A stretch of 10,652 bases of DNA from Desulfobacterales bacterium (GCA_007127175.1 SKZX01000084.1:1-10652), one strand, 5' to 3'. Shown: positions 1 to 7,618, counted from the stretch's first letter. The notes: generated from the sequence alone by a model not told the origin. A program made the numbers and translations.

Positions 1-30
1 CACGTTCAAGCTTTCGCCAATTAACAGCAT
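1..30 (-). CDS. acsE: Methyltetrahydrofolate:corrinoid iron-sulfur protein methyltransferase, N-terminus only (partial)
   Basis: Only the first ten codons lie in the window, reading MLLIGESLNV from an ATG at 28-30. This resembles the opening of AcsE-type pterin-binding TIM-barrel methyltransferases, which from memory start with MLIIGE followed by a short variable stretch. A strong Shine-Dalgarno (AAAGGAGGA) sits 6 bases upstream, so the start is credible. AcsE transfers the methyl group of methyl-tetrahydrofolate to the cobalamin of AcsC/AcsD. The gene follows acsC by 67 bases on the same strand, the expected place in an acs operon. Ten residues are little to go on: the identification rests about equally on the motif and on context. 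Another pterin-binding methyltransferase of the same fold is the main alternative. Confidence 0.7.
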   Translation of the reverse strand, partial: MLLIGESLNV

Positions 31-36
31 GGAGTA

Positions 37-45
37 TCCTCCTTT
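37..45 (-). promoter_or_regulatory. Ribosome-binding site of acsE
   Basis: The minus strand reads AAAGGAGGA, a near-perfect anti-SD match, 6 bases before the ATG at 28-30. It is the main evidence that a new gene starts at the window edge. Confidence 0.8.
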
Positions 46-97
46 GTCTTTCGGGCCACCGGCACCGATTCACGTTCACTTTTCTGGGTTTAAGCCG

Positions 98-1438
98 CTA
101 CCGGGATTTCAGGAAAGCCGGTATGTGCGGCGCCTCACGCGGGCCGACGGTGATTTTCCAGTCCGGAAGCTCTTCTTCGATTTCACCGGCAATGGCCGCT
201 GCGTACCCCGGAATGATCAGTTCCTTGTTTTTCACCTTATCGGCAATGCCGCTCTTTTTCACGAACATACCGACGTCGTCGCCGGCAAACTTCCCGGCCG
301 CCCATGCGGTCAGAACAGAAAGCCCCTCCGTGTCCTTGATCAGCAGCCACGCAGGAACCTTGCTCCCCTCGATTTCACCGGAAACGATGAAGTAGGTCAG
401 GGCAAAGTTGGTGGTAATCAGGACCGGCGAATTTTCATCCGCGTTGCCGATGGGATAGATGCCTTCCACAACCGTCATCGGCCGCTGCGGGTCGGTGTAG
501 ATATTGAGGCGCTCCAGCAGCAGCGGGAACAGGCTCTCACTCGTAAAATCGGACATCACAACGATGCCGCCGTACTTTGCCACGAACATGGAGGTGATAA
601 GTGTTTCCATGTCGAGGTTTGACGCCATTTCGCAGGGAAATGCAATGGTCGGGTACCCCAGCGAACGATTTCCCTTTTTGAGCGCTGACCGGCGGATGGC
701 GACCTGGTCTTCAAACGCCTGCTTGATTTCCCGGGCGCCGGAATCGATAACGATCTGCTTCAACCCGTCATTCCTGAGCTTATCCGTCATCGCCTGCAGG
801 GCGTCCACGCTGTCAGCCTTTATGGCCAGCGGCAGATCGTTCTCCTTTGCCACAGCGGCAAAGTCGTCCAGGTTGTCACTGTTTGCACCATAAAGCAGCG
901 GGCGTTTGAACTTGGCCACGTCCACGCCTGCCTTGATCACGTCGACCTTGTCCGACATGAGGATCAGGTTGAACTCGGATTTCTCCGCGATGGTCTTGGC
1001 GACCTTTGCAAAGGCATCCGTGTCGCCGTTGACGTCTTCAACAGCGACCAGTTCGGGGCGCAGGTTGAACCCGACGCGCTCGTACTGGAACGCATTCCAC
1101 ACTTTGAGCTTCTGCTCCAGATCGGCCTCGGATATGTCCGAAGAAACTTTGGCCGCCAGTACGGTCGGGTTGTAAAATGTTTTTTCATGGCGGTACAATA
1201 CGGTTTCACCGCCTACCGTTCGAGCCCGCACACCCTTGCCGATTTTGACCGGCAGAATCGGCGGTGCCGACGCTTCCGCAAGCTGCTCCCGGGCCTCATC
1301 CGACACATACGGGCAGGCATCGAGCTCGGCTTTCCCGGAAGCGAGATTCATCGCAAAAGCGAGACAGGTCGGTGCGCCGCATTCCTTGCAGTTGGTCTGC
1401 GGCAGCAGCTTGAATATCTGAATACCGGTTAATGCCAT
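98..1438 (-). CDS. acsC: Corrinoid iron-sulfur protein large (gamma) subunit
   Basis: This is the large subunit of the cytosolic corrinoid iron-sulfur protein, which carries the methyl group from AcsE to the A-cluster of AcsB. The protein has 446 residues, the usual length of the bacterial family. The N-terminal 4Fe-4S domain shows C17, C20, C25 and C42 (NCKECGAPTC, then DACPY), the four-cysteine pattern that ligates the low-potential cluster used for cobalamin reduction. Residues about 60-320 fit the TIM barrel. The C-terminal region (about 325-446, with ENSPVLITTNFALTYF and the DTEGLSVLTAWAAGKF segment) matches the cobalamin-binding domain, and the protein ends with the family-typical VGPREA. 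The ATG is preceded by AAGGAG at good spacing. The gene follows acsB after 110 bases containing a hairpin and precedes acsE by 67 bases. No key residue appears to be missing. Confidence 0.97.
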   Translation of the reverse strand: MALTGIQIFKLLPQTNCKECGAPTCLAFAMNLASGKAELDACPYVSDEAREQLAEASAPPILPVKIGKGVRARTVGGETVLYRHEKTFYNPTVLAAKVSSDISEADLEQKLKVWNAFQYERVGFNLRPELVAVEDVNGDTDAFAKVAKTIAEKSEFNLILMSDKVDVIKAGVDVAKFKRPLLYGANSDNLDDFAAVAKENDLPLAIKADSVDALQAMTDKLRNDGLKQIVIDSGAREIKQAFEDQVAIRRSALKKGNRSLGYPTIAFPCEMASNLDMETLITSMFVAKYGGIVVMSDFTSESLFPLLLERLNIYTDPQRPMTVVEGIYPIGNADENSPVLITTNFALTYFIVSGEIEGSKVPAWLLIKDTEGLSVLTAWAAGKFAGDDVGMFVKKSGIADKVKNKELIIPGYAAAIAGEIEEELPDWKITVGPREAPHIPAFLKSR

Positions 1439-1474
1439 TTTTATCTCCTTACGTTCGCTATCCTTTAATTAGTC

Positions 1475-1535
1475 AAAAGCCGCCCCGGTTTTGGGAAAAC
1501 CAGTCTCCTGACCTGCCCGGAAACCGGCGGCGGCT
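1475..1535 (-). terminator. Hairpin between acsB and acsC: attenuator or processing element
   Basis: On the minus strand, 14 bases after the acsB stop, an arm AGCCGCC-G-CCGGTTT (1521-1535) pairs with AAACCGGGGCGGCT (1478-1491). This gives a 14-bp GC-rich stem with one bulged base and a 29-base loop. TTTT follows the stem directly (1475-1478, the first T pairing in the stem). A smaller hairpin, GGTTTT-CCC-AAAACC (1487-1501), uses part of the same 3' arm, so the two folds partly compete. The U-run is short, so partial termination or 3'-end stabilisation of the upstream mRNA is likelier than full termination. The same-strand acsC, with its own SD, begins only 37 bases beyond. Confidence 0.6.
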
Positions 1536-1548
1536 CATATATTTATCA

Positions 1549-3783
1549 TCAACCGACAATCGGCGCCATATCAAGCGCGGGGTGTTTCTTTTCCTGGAGG
1601 AAGGGCATGATCTCCTCTTCGGACGTTCCCACGGTTTCATCGGCGATCATGTCATAGAGGTTCGGATATCCCAGCTCTTTGCCGCGGGCATCGATGCGCT
1701 CCTTGAGTTCTTCTTTCAAGCCCTTGGGCATCCATACAAGCCTCAGGATGCCGCCGGTTTCCATATCGGGCGGCCCGTCGCCGCGGATGAACTTCCGCTG
1801 GGTGACGTTGAACTTCGAGTGCCCGACAAAACCCGGTGACTTCGCGCCGCCGCCCATGACGCCGGCAAGGGTCGTGAACTTCATGCCGCAGGGCGTGTCA
1901 CCGGTATAATCACGGCCAACCGTCATAATGCCGTTGCAGGAAGGCAGCATGGCCGCGATGCACTCACAGCACCCGCAGGTGGTCATGGGGTCATGCACGA
2001 TGGAATAGAAGTTGTAGCTTTCCACCGCGCCGCGGGAGGCCTGCTTTATGAAATCATTGACGCCCTTCCATTGCCCCAGGCGGGGATCAAGAACTTCACC
2101 CTTTTTGATGGGCTGGTTCGGCCCGGTTGGATTGATTTCGAAGGAGGCCTTGCAGTCCATCCAGTTATACGCGCCGCAAAGGCCGGTCCGCTCCGGGCTG
2201 ACCGTGCACACGTGGCTGGGTGCGAAAGACTGGCAAAGGGTGCAGGAGTAGTAAGTGTCCACGTCCTCATCCCGCATGTTCTCCACGCGCTCGTCCCTTG
2301 CCTTGTATTCGGCACGTGCCCGCTCGGTAATCTTGTCCACGTCATCCTTTTTGGTGTAAAGGGTGACCTGCACCTTGTCGAGCACCTTGCCGAAATCCTG
2401 GTGCATCTTGGCATGCAGGACTTTGCCGATGTCTTTCAGGGTAAAACCTTTTTCAACGGCCGCCTTGCTGATACGGATCCAGGAGATATCCCTCTGTCCG
2501 ATGTGCATGACGCCCTGGATGTAGTTGATGAGGTGGTGGATCTGGCGCTCGAGGATGGGTTCGAAGTCCGGTTGGAACTCACGGCCGGCGATCTGGACGT
2601 AAATCCCCAGCGGCAGGGTGCTGCCCTCTTCCATGTCGCCGACATCAGGGCCGATGACCTCTACCTTGCCATCTTCGATTTCCTTCATGTCCGCCATCTT
2701 CACCAGCTCGGTGCACTGGGTCTTGCCGCCGCCCATCTGGCCGTAAAGGTCCTTGCCGCGGACGCGCTCACCCTCGTATGCAGGGCCGAATGCGCACGGG
2801 ATGTCGATGTCGGAAACGGTTACCTTGAGGCCGCGCACTTCAACGGAACGCTGCACGATCTCGTCATGGGCCACGTTTGCCACAACATGCTCATAGGTGC
2901 AGATACCGGTGGGCAGGATCTCAGGGATATCCGTATCCGCCAGGGTCGGGAAACCCCAGTTGACACAGCCGGCGGCAGCCACGCCCCATTCGGTGCCGAT
3001 GTCGCCCAAAGCGTTGACAAACGCGAAGATGCGGTCTTTGTTGTACTTGAGGATCCGCTTGTAGTCGCCCGGCTGCAGGCCGCCGAACGCCATGGCGGCG
3101 CGGTTGGCAAAGCCCAGTGCGAAAACGGCCGAAGAGATGTCCGGACCGAACGGTACGATACGGGTGTTCCAGCCGACCTGGACACCGGCTTCGAGCAGCT
3201 GGTCGATAACGGACGTGCCGCGATGCTGGGCTGCGCAGAAGATGTAGAGGTTTCTTTTCTGGTATTCTTCCACGATCAGCTTGGCGGTTTCCGGATCCGG
3301 TGCGGCGCCGACGATGGCGGCGAAACCGGGAGCGGAGCCGTCGACGAATTCCACGCCGCGCTTCCGCAGGACGATGTCGTCTGCGGGGCCGAGCCAGATC
3401 TTGCCGTTTTCAACATCCGGGTCTTCATCATGGTAATAGAAATCAGGTTCCCTGACGATTCTCATGCCTTCCAGGAGCTCATAGGCCAGAATGGCGGCCA
3501 TGCCGGCATCCAGGAGGGGCCCTAGAAAGGGAAGGTGATGTTTGCCCTTGACATGGGGGGGCAGCAGCTTGCGGGCAAATGCCAGCGGCGCCTTCATGTC
3601 TTCAAGGGTTTCCACCTTCATGCCGGTGAGGGAATAGATAACCGGCAGAAAATACCCGGTATTGGGGAATTCAACCTTGGTGCTGGCGTCATAGGACTTG
3701 AGCATCTTGTCCAGTTCGCCTTCTGTCTTAGAAACAACCTTATAGCCACCCTGGATGGCGGCAAATGCGATCAACTTAGACAT
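1549..3783 (-). CDS. acsB: Acetyl-CoA synthase (CODH/ACS alpha subunit)
   Basis: This cytosolic enzyme assembles acetyl-CoA from CO, the corrinoid-bound methyl group and CoA, or cleaves it in reverse. It has 744 residues, close to the roughly 730 of the Moorella enzyme. The A-cluster ligands are all present: C514, C517, C526 and C536 (CTLCQSFAPSHVC, then GLC), plus the C603-G-C605 pair. C517, C603 and C605 are expected to hold the proximal nickel, and the CGC backbone the distal one. The N-terminal part (about 1-310) is the domain that contacts CODH and lines the CO tunnel. It retains family segments such as CAAQHRG, VGWNTRIVP and AAGCVNWGFPTLAD. The bacterial domain layout (with the N-terminal domain) separates it from archaeal CdhC. 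AAGGAGGA lies just upstream of the ATG. The gene follows cooS by 69 bases, consistent with a CODH/ACS complex. An extra cysteine, C606, follows the CGC motif. Confidence 0.98.
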   Translation of the reverse strand: MSKLIAFAAIQGGYKVVSKTEGELDKMLKSYDASTKVEFPNTGYFLPVIYSLTGMKVETLEDMKAPLAFARKLLPPHVKGKHHLPFLGPLLDAGMAAILAYELLEGMRIVREPDFYYHDEDPDVENGKIWLGPADDIVLRKRGVEFVDGSAPGFAAIVGAAPDPETAKLIVEEYQKRNLYIFCAAQHRGTSVIDQLLEAGVQVGWNTRIVPFGPDISSAVFALGFANRAAMAFGGLQPGDYKRILKYNKDRIFAFVNALGDIGTEWGVAAAGCVNWGFPTLADTDIPEILPTGICTYEHVVANVAHDEIVQRSVEVRGLKVTVSDIDIPCAFGPAYEGERVRGKDLYGQMGGGKTQCTELVKMADMKEIEDGKVEVIGPDVGDMEEGSTLPLGIYVQIAGREFQPDFEPILERQIHHLINYIQGVMHIGQRDISWIRISKAAVEKGFTLKDIGKVLHAKMHQDFGKVLDKVQVTLYTKKDDVDKITERARAEYKARDERVENMRDEDVDTYYSCTLCQSFAPSHVCTVSPERTGLCGAYNWMDCKASFEINPTGPNQPIKKGEVLDPRLGQWKGVNDFIKQASRGAVESYNFYSIVHDPMTTCGCCECIAAMLPSCNGIMTVGRDYTGDTPCGMKFTTLAGVMGGGAKSPGFVGHSKFNVTQRKFIRGDGPPDMETGGILRLVWMPKGLKEELKERIDARGKELGYPNLYDMIADETVGTSEEEIMPFLQEKKHPALDMAPIVG

Positions 3784-3836
3784 GTGTTCCTCCTTCGTTG
3801 AGGATTTTTTTTATGTAGATTGATAATCTTGCAAAA

Positions 3837-3850
3837 CCGGGATTCCCCGG
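3837..3850 (-). terminator. Short hairpin just after the cooS stop codon
   Basis: On the minus strand CCGGG-GAAT-CCCGG is followed by TTTTGC, starting 2 bases after the cooS TAA. A 5-bp GC stem with four U residues is too weak for a confident intrinsic terminator, and acsB starts about 50 bases later on the same strand. It may only protect the 3' end or cause slight termination. An alternative pairing (GGAAT with ATTCC) overlaps it. Confidence 0.35.
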
Positions 3851-3852
3851 AA

Positions 3853-5880
3853 TTATACGGCGTCCAGTTTCTGCCGGTCGGCCATATCCATGAGCACGCG
3901 CTCCCTTGCCTTGTCAATGCCCAGCTCCTTGCGCTTGGCATCGATATGGGCGATCATCTTGCGTGCGTGAAGGATCGGGTCCGCCTCGTAATCCCAGCGT
4001 CCGCCGTACATCTTCAGCATGTCCTCAAACAGGTGTTTTTGGAATACCGGTGCGCCCGATGTCGGGAATGTTGCGCCGAATATCGTGTAGACACCGGAGG
4101 ATACAAAATACTGGCCGATGGAGATCGCTTTTTCGCTCATCCATTCCGGGGCGGAACCGGCCGCTGGCAGGTCTTTGAGTTCAGTTCCAAGCCCACCGGC
4201 CTTGACCACTTCCGTTGCCGCCAGAAGGATCCGGCTGTTGTCCACGCAGGAACCCAGGTGGAGGACCGGCGGGATTCCGACGGTTTCACAGACTTCCGCC
4301 AATCCCGGGCCGCAGTACACACCGGCCGCTTCAGGCGTGAGCAGCCCTTCCATGGCGCAGGCGATGCCGTTGCACCCGGTGGTCAGGACGATCACGTCAT
4401 TCTTGATGAGTTCCTTGACGATGGTGATATGGGCCTCGTTATGGCGGGACCTTGCGTTGTTGCAGCCGACCACGCCGGCAATGCCCCGGATGCGGCCGTT
4501 GATGATGTTGTCATTGAGCGTGTAGTAGTCGCCGCGGAATGTGCCGCCCAGTTGATACTGGATCGATTCCACGCCGAAGCCGGCAATCTGGGTGGCCTTG
4601 TGCCGGGGGATCATGACATCCGCCCCGCGGTTGGAGAAATTGTCAATGGCCATCCTGACGATGCGCTTGGCATCTTCCATGGCATGGTGTTCGTCAAACT
4701 GGATGTGTATGACGTTGTCCTGCTCCATCTTGGCCATGGGATGGGTGGTGATCAGCTTGGTATGGAAGCACTTGGCCACGTTTGCCAGGTTCTGGAAGAC
4801 GCACTGCACGTCCACGACCATGGCTTCACAGGCGCCGGTGATAATGGCAAGCTCCTGCTGCAGGAAGGTCCCTGCGGGCGGGACGCCATGGCGCTGAAGA
4901 ATTTCGTTGGCCGTGCAGCAGATGCCGCCGAGCTGAATGCCCCGGGCGCCTTTTTCCTTGGCATAATCGAGCATTTCCCTGGTCTGGGACGCCGCGACGA
5001 TCATCTCGGAGAGAACCGGCTCATGCCCATGAACGATGATGTTGACGTGGTCTTCCTTCATGATGCCCAGGTTGACTTCGGCCTGGAGCGGCGTGGGAGA
5101 ACCGAACATGATGTCCTGAAGTTCGGTGGCGATCATGGAACCGCCCCACCCGTCCGCCAGCGCGGCCCTGGCGCCCTGGAGCATGAGGTTCCGATAGTCC
5201 TGGTCGACGCCCATGTGGGTCCGGTGCATGATATCGACAACTTCGCGGTCGATATTCCGGGGAAGCACGCCCAATTTTTCCCAGCGCTCATAGGTCGGTT
5301 TGGGGGCGCGCTTCAGGTTGATCAGCTCGCCTTCCATTTTCCCCCATTCGCCCAATGCCACCTCAGCAAGTTCGAGGGCTAATTCGTCCATATCCCTGTC
5401 CTGCATTTCGCCGTCAACGTCCACCTTGGTCGCAACACCCATGGCTTCGGCCACGTTCACGAGCTTGATGGGGTCTTTGATCTGATAGTCCTGGGTTTCC
5501 TTGCGTGCTACGGACAGGAACACCTCGGCCACGGTCCGGCCGTGGTCGGAATGGGCCGCACAACCGGCTGCAATCATCCGCAGAAAGTTGCGGGCCGCGA
5601 TGGTGTTGGCGGTGGCGCCGCAAAGCCCCTTGCGGGTGTCTTCGCCTTCAATGCCGCCCTTGGGCAGCGGCAGGCGGCAGGGGCCCATTGCGCAGTTCTT
5701 GCAGCAGATACCCTGAAGACCGATGTTGCAGGGCTTCATGCTTTCGGCACGGTCAAAAATGGTCTCGATACCCAGCTTCTGGGACCGGATGATCATTTCC
5801 TGCGTTGCCATGTCGATGGTCGCTTTTACCGGGTCAGCCTTTTTTGACGCCTTGGCTGATGTTTCTTTTTCTTCTGCCAT
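3853..5880 (-). CDS. cooS: Anaerobic Ni-Fe carbon monoxide dehydrogenase catalytic subunit (AcsA/CooS)
   Basis: This enzyme interconverts CO2 and CO at the Ni-4Fe-4S C-cluster and feeds CO through a tunnel to AcsB. I start it at the ATG at 5878-5880, which gives 675 residues, about the length of Moorella AcsA. GAGGAGG lies 8 bases upstream. The frame stays open to a GTG at 5943 that has no SD. Cluster ligands in order: C51 and C59 (D-cluster), C60, C63, C68 and C87 (B-cluster), a C-cluster His at 284 or 286 (VHGHEP), then C322, C360, C473, C503 and C545 (SCVDNSR). The presumed catalytic lysine is K584 (MSEKA). The spacings 322-360-473-503 equal those I recall for the Carboxydothermus enzyme. 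The AAHSDHGR segment (108-115) supplies the proton-channel histidines. The first 20 residues are charged and probably disordered. It sits between acsD and acsB, so this is the ACS-coupled form. Confidence 0.97.
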   Translation of the reverse strand: MAEEKETSAKASKKADPVKATIDMATQEMIIRSQKLGIETIFDRAESMKPCNIGLQGICCKNCAMGPCRLPLPKGGIEGEDTRKGLCGATANTIAARNFLRMIAAGCAAHSDHGRTVAEVFLSVARKETQDYQIKDPIKLVNVAEAMGVATKVDVDGEMQDRDMDELALELAEVALGEWGKMEGELINLKRAPKPTYERWEKLGVLPRNIDREVVDIMHRTHMGVDQDYRNLMLQGARAALADGWGGSMIATELQDIMFGSPTPLQAEVNLGIMKEDHVNIIVHGHEPVLSEMIVAASQTREMLDYAKEKGARGIQLGGICCTANEILQRHGVPPAGTFLQQELAIITGACEAMVVDVQCVFQNLANVAKCFHTKLITTHPMAKMEQDNVIHIQFDEHHAMEDAKRIVRMAIDNFSNRGADVMIPRHKATQIAGFGVESIQYQLGGTFRGDYYTLNDNIINGRIRGIAGVVGCNNARSRHNEAHITIVKELIKNDVIVLTTGCNGIACAMEGLLTPEAAGVYCGPGLAEVCETVGIPPVLHLGSCVDNSRILLAATEVVKAGGLGTELKDLPAAGSAPEWMSEKAISIGQYFVSSGVYTIFGATFPTSGAPVFQKHLFEDMLKMYGGRWDYEADPILHARKMIAHIDAKRKELGIDKARERVLMDMADRQKLDAV

Positions 5881-5888
5881 TAGAGGTT

Positions 5889-5895
5889 CCTCCTC
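5889..5895 (-). promoter_or_regulatory. Ribosome-binding site that fixes the cooS start
   Basis: GAGGAGG on the minus strand lies 8 bases before the ATG at 5878-5880. It selects this start over an in-frame GTG 63 bases further upstream (5941-5943), which has no SD and would add 21 residues with no counterpart that I recall in the family. Confidence 0.8.
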
Positions 5896-5984
5896 ATGTT
5901 CGTAATTGATATTCGGCAATATTTCTATATTATCGGGATGCACATGCGCACCCGTTTTTTATAACGCAAACTCCGGAGTGCCGC

Positions 5985-7529
5985 TTAGGCGCGCCGATGA
6001 AAGTGATCAAGTTTTTCAATAATCTTCTGCAGCGGGTCTTTTTGTTCCGCTGCGGGCGTCATTTTGCCGGATTTTTCTGCAGCCGCGCGTTTCTGATGCA
6101 TCTCCTCGCGCTCTTTTTTGCGTTTTTCACGAAGCTGCGCTTCTTCTTCTTCCCGTTTCTGACGGGCTTCGGCCTCGGCCTTCATTTTGGCGTCCGCATC
6201 GGCCTTTGCCTTTGCTTCAGCATCGGCTTTGGCCTTGGCTTCGGCGTCCGCCTTTGCCTTGGCGTCCGCTTCGGCCTTTGCCTTGGCGTCGGCTTCGGCT
6301 TTGGCCTTGGCTTCTTCAGCCGCCTTGGCTTTGGCTGCCTCATCCAATTCGGGCGCGGGCGCGGCTTCGGCCTTCGGCGCCGGCTCTGCCTTCTTTTCTT
6401 CAACCGGCTTGGCTGCCGGTTTTGCTGCCGGCTTGGCTTCCGCTTTGGGCGCAGCTTTTTTCTCCGGTGCAGGTTTTGCTTTTTCTTCCTCGATGGTCAA
6501 ATCCGGCGCGGGTGACAGCTTGGCAAAATCAATGCCCGCATCGGCCAGGCGCTTTTCAACCGGCGCAACATCCTGTGCGCTGCCGCCGTCCGCCATAAGG
6601 TCAATAAACGCCTTTACTATACGGATGGCTTCCGGATGACGCATGACGAGCAGATCAGAGCCGGCCAGCAGATATGTGATTGCCCCGACAGCCTCCATCA
6701 TGATGGCCCGTTTTTCCGGGTCCCCCAGTTCGGGGGCGTCCTCTGCGGACTGCCCGGCTTCCTTGCAGCGCCAGATTTCGTTTCCGAGATTGTTGATAAC
6801 GGGGTATTGCAGCTTGTCGTCGCCCTGGAGAAGGGCTGCCATGCGGATACGTTCCATCACGGAATAAGAGTATTCCAGGCCGTAGCCCAAACCGCCTGTG
6901 GTCGGGTCGATGACAATCCGCTCCGTGGGGACGCCCAGGTTTTCAAGCAGGATATTGACCTGCTTGGCCAGGTTGACATCGATGGGAGACGATGAGATCA
7001 CCGTGTGGCCGAACCCCATGGCGGAAGCGCCGATGCCCTTGTGGTTCTTGTCTTCAACGGGACCCAGAACCAGGTTCTTGCCTTCGCATGCTTCGGATAC
7101 TTTCTTCAGAACTTCATCATCTTTCTGGGGATTGGTCGTACCCCAGACGATCAGGGGGACATCAATGGCGCCCAGAACACTTTTTACGGTTTTGACAACA
7201 TCAGCGGGGCTTGCGTTCTGACCGTTCGGGTCAGCGCTTTTGAGCTGCAAAACGATGATTTCCGCCCCGTACTCACTGACGCACTTTTTCGCCCATGCCG
7301 CGGGATCCTTCAAAACGTCCTCAAACGGCTTTTTCGCCGCCTCGGGCCAATCCGCGGGTTCCATATCCCACACTTCCATGGCGATCCTGGGTTTATTGGG
7401 CATCTCCCCTTCAAAAAAATAAAACGGGAGACAACTTGAGCCGCCGACCGTCACGGCCTTTCCGCCTTTGCCGATGGTAATCGGCCTTATGCTTCCTGCA
7501 TAGGTTTCTTTAACGATTTCGAAGCCCAA
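5985..7529 (-). CDS. acsD: Corrinoid iron-sulfur protein small (delta) subunit with long Ala/Lys/Glu-rich C-terminal tail
   Basis: This subunit pairs with AcsC and helps cap the cobalamin; both share a TIM-barrel fold. The core, about residues 1-320, shows family segments FYFFEGEMPNKPRIAMEVWD, CVSEYGAEIIVLQL, VIDPTTGGLGYGLEYSYSVMERIR and LLVMRHPEA. I prefer the TTG start at 7527-7529 (514 residues): AAGGAGG lies 5 bases upstream, and the resulting start (MGFEIVKET) lines up with the Moorella N-terminus as I remember it. The frame also opens at an ATG at 7545-7547 (520 residues), but no SD precedes that codon. Bacterial AcsD normally ends near 320 residues. This one continues for almost 200 more: a linker, an Ala/Pro/Lys-rich stretch, six tandem 8-residue repeats (DNA 6168-6311), a highly charged helix, and a short amphipathic end (DPLQKIIEKLDHFHRRA). 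The core is secure. The role of the tail is unknown. Confidence 0.95.
   Translation of the reverse strand: MGFEIVKETYAGSIRPITIGKGGKAVTVGGSSCLPFYFFEGEMPNKPRIAMEVWDMEPADWPEAAKKPFEDVLKDPAAWAKKCVSEYGAEIIVLQLKSADPNGQNASPADVVKTVKSVLGAIDVPLIVWGTTNPQKDDEVLKKVSEACEGKNLVLGPVEDKNHKGIGASAMGFGHTVISSSPIDVNLAKQVNILLENLGVPTERIVIDPTTGGLGYGLEYSYSVMERIRMAALLQGDDKLQYPVINNLGNEIWRCKEAGQSAEDAPELGDPEKRAIMMEAVGAITYLLAGSDLLVMRHPEAIRIVKAFIDLMADGGSAQDVAPVEKRLADAGIDFAKLSPAPDLTIEEEKAKPAPEKKAAPKAEAKPAAKPAAKPVEEKKAEPAPKAEAAPAPELDEAAKAKAAEEAKAKAEADAKAKAEADAKAKADAEAKAKADAEAKAKADADAKMKAEAEARQKREEEEAQLREKRKKEREEMHQKRAAAEKSGKMTPAAEQKDPLQKIIEKLDHFHRRA
6168..6311 (-). repeat. Six in-frame 24-bp tandem repeats in the acsD tail
   Basis: The repeats encode six consecutive octapeptides, residues 407-454 in the 514-residue numbering: AKAKAEAD twice, AKAKADAE twice, AKAKADAD, and AKMKAEAE. 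The 24-bp DNA units differ mainly at third positions and in Asp/Glu choice, so the peptide pattern is better kept than the DNA. Alanine alternates with charge, and every lysine has an acid four residues on. That suits a solvent-exposed single alpha-helix like the TolA central region or ER/K helices. Confidence 0.9.
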
Positions 7530-7534
7530 TTTTA

Positions 7535-7541
7535 CCTCCTT
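7535..7541 (-). promoter_or_regulatory. Ribosome-binding site that points to a TTG start for acsD
   Basis: AAGGAGG on the minus strand lies 5 bases before the TTG at 7527-7529. If the ATG at 7545-7547 were used, this perfect SD would fall inside codons 3-5 and that ATG would have no SD of its own. Confidence 0.75.
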
Positions 7542-7618
7542 ATACATGAATACGATTACAGTTGAAGACTAAATCCTGTCATTATCCTTAAAAAACATCT
7601 TCTTATAGCCACTTGCCC

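Noticed and set aside
29..622. Plus-strand open frame of 197 codons at the window start
   Set aside because: Its ATG overlaps the acsE start and SD on the other strand, and the rest is antisense to acsC. The bases before it look like no plus-strand SD.
1993..3525. Long plus-strand open frame (510 codons) antisense to acsB
   Set aside because: It mirrors acsB, whose metal-site motifs and SD are clear. The translation shows no recognisable domain; it is a GC-driven shadow frame.
3820..5382. Long plus-strand open frame (520 codons) antisense to cooS
   Set aside because: It lies opposite a fully conserved CODH gene. The His/Asp-rich translation is typical of an antisense shadow.
5881..5943. N-terminal extension of cooS to a GTG at 5941-5943
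   Set aside because: No SD precedes the GTG, while a strong SD precedes the ATG at 5878-5880, which also gives the family's usual length.
5970..5979. Perfect palindrome ACTCCGGAGT after the acsD stop
   Set aside because: It has no loop and no T-run, so it cannot form a useful terminator. A 10-base palindrome can arise by chance.
6168..6311. Evenly spaced 24-bp repeats as a possible CRISPR-like array
   Set aside because: The units are contiguous, without spacers, in frame, and encode a regular peptide repeat inside acsD.
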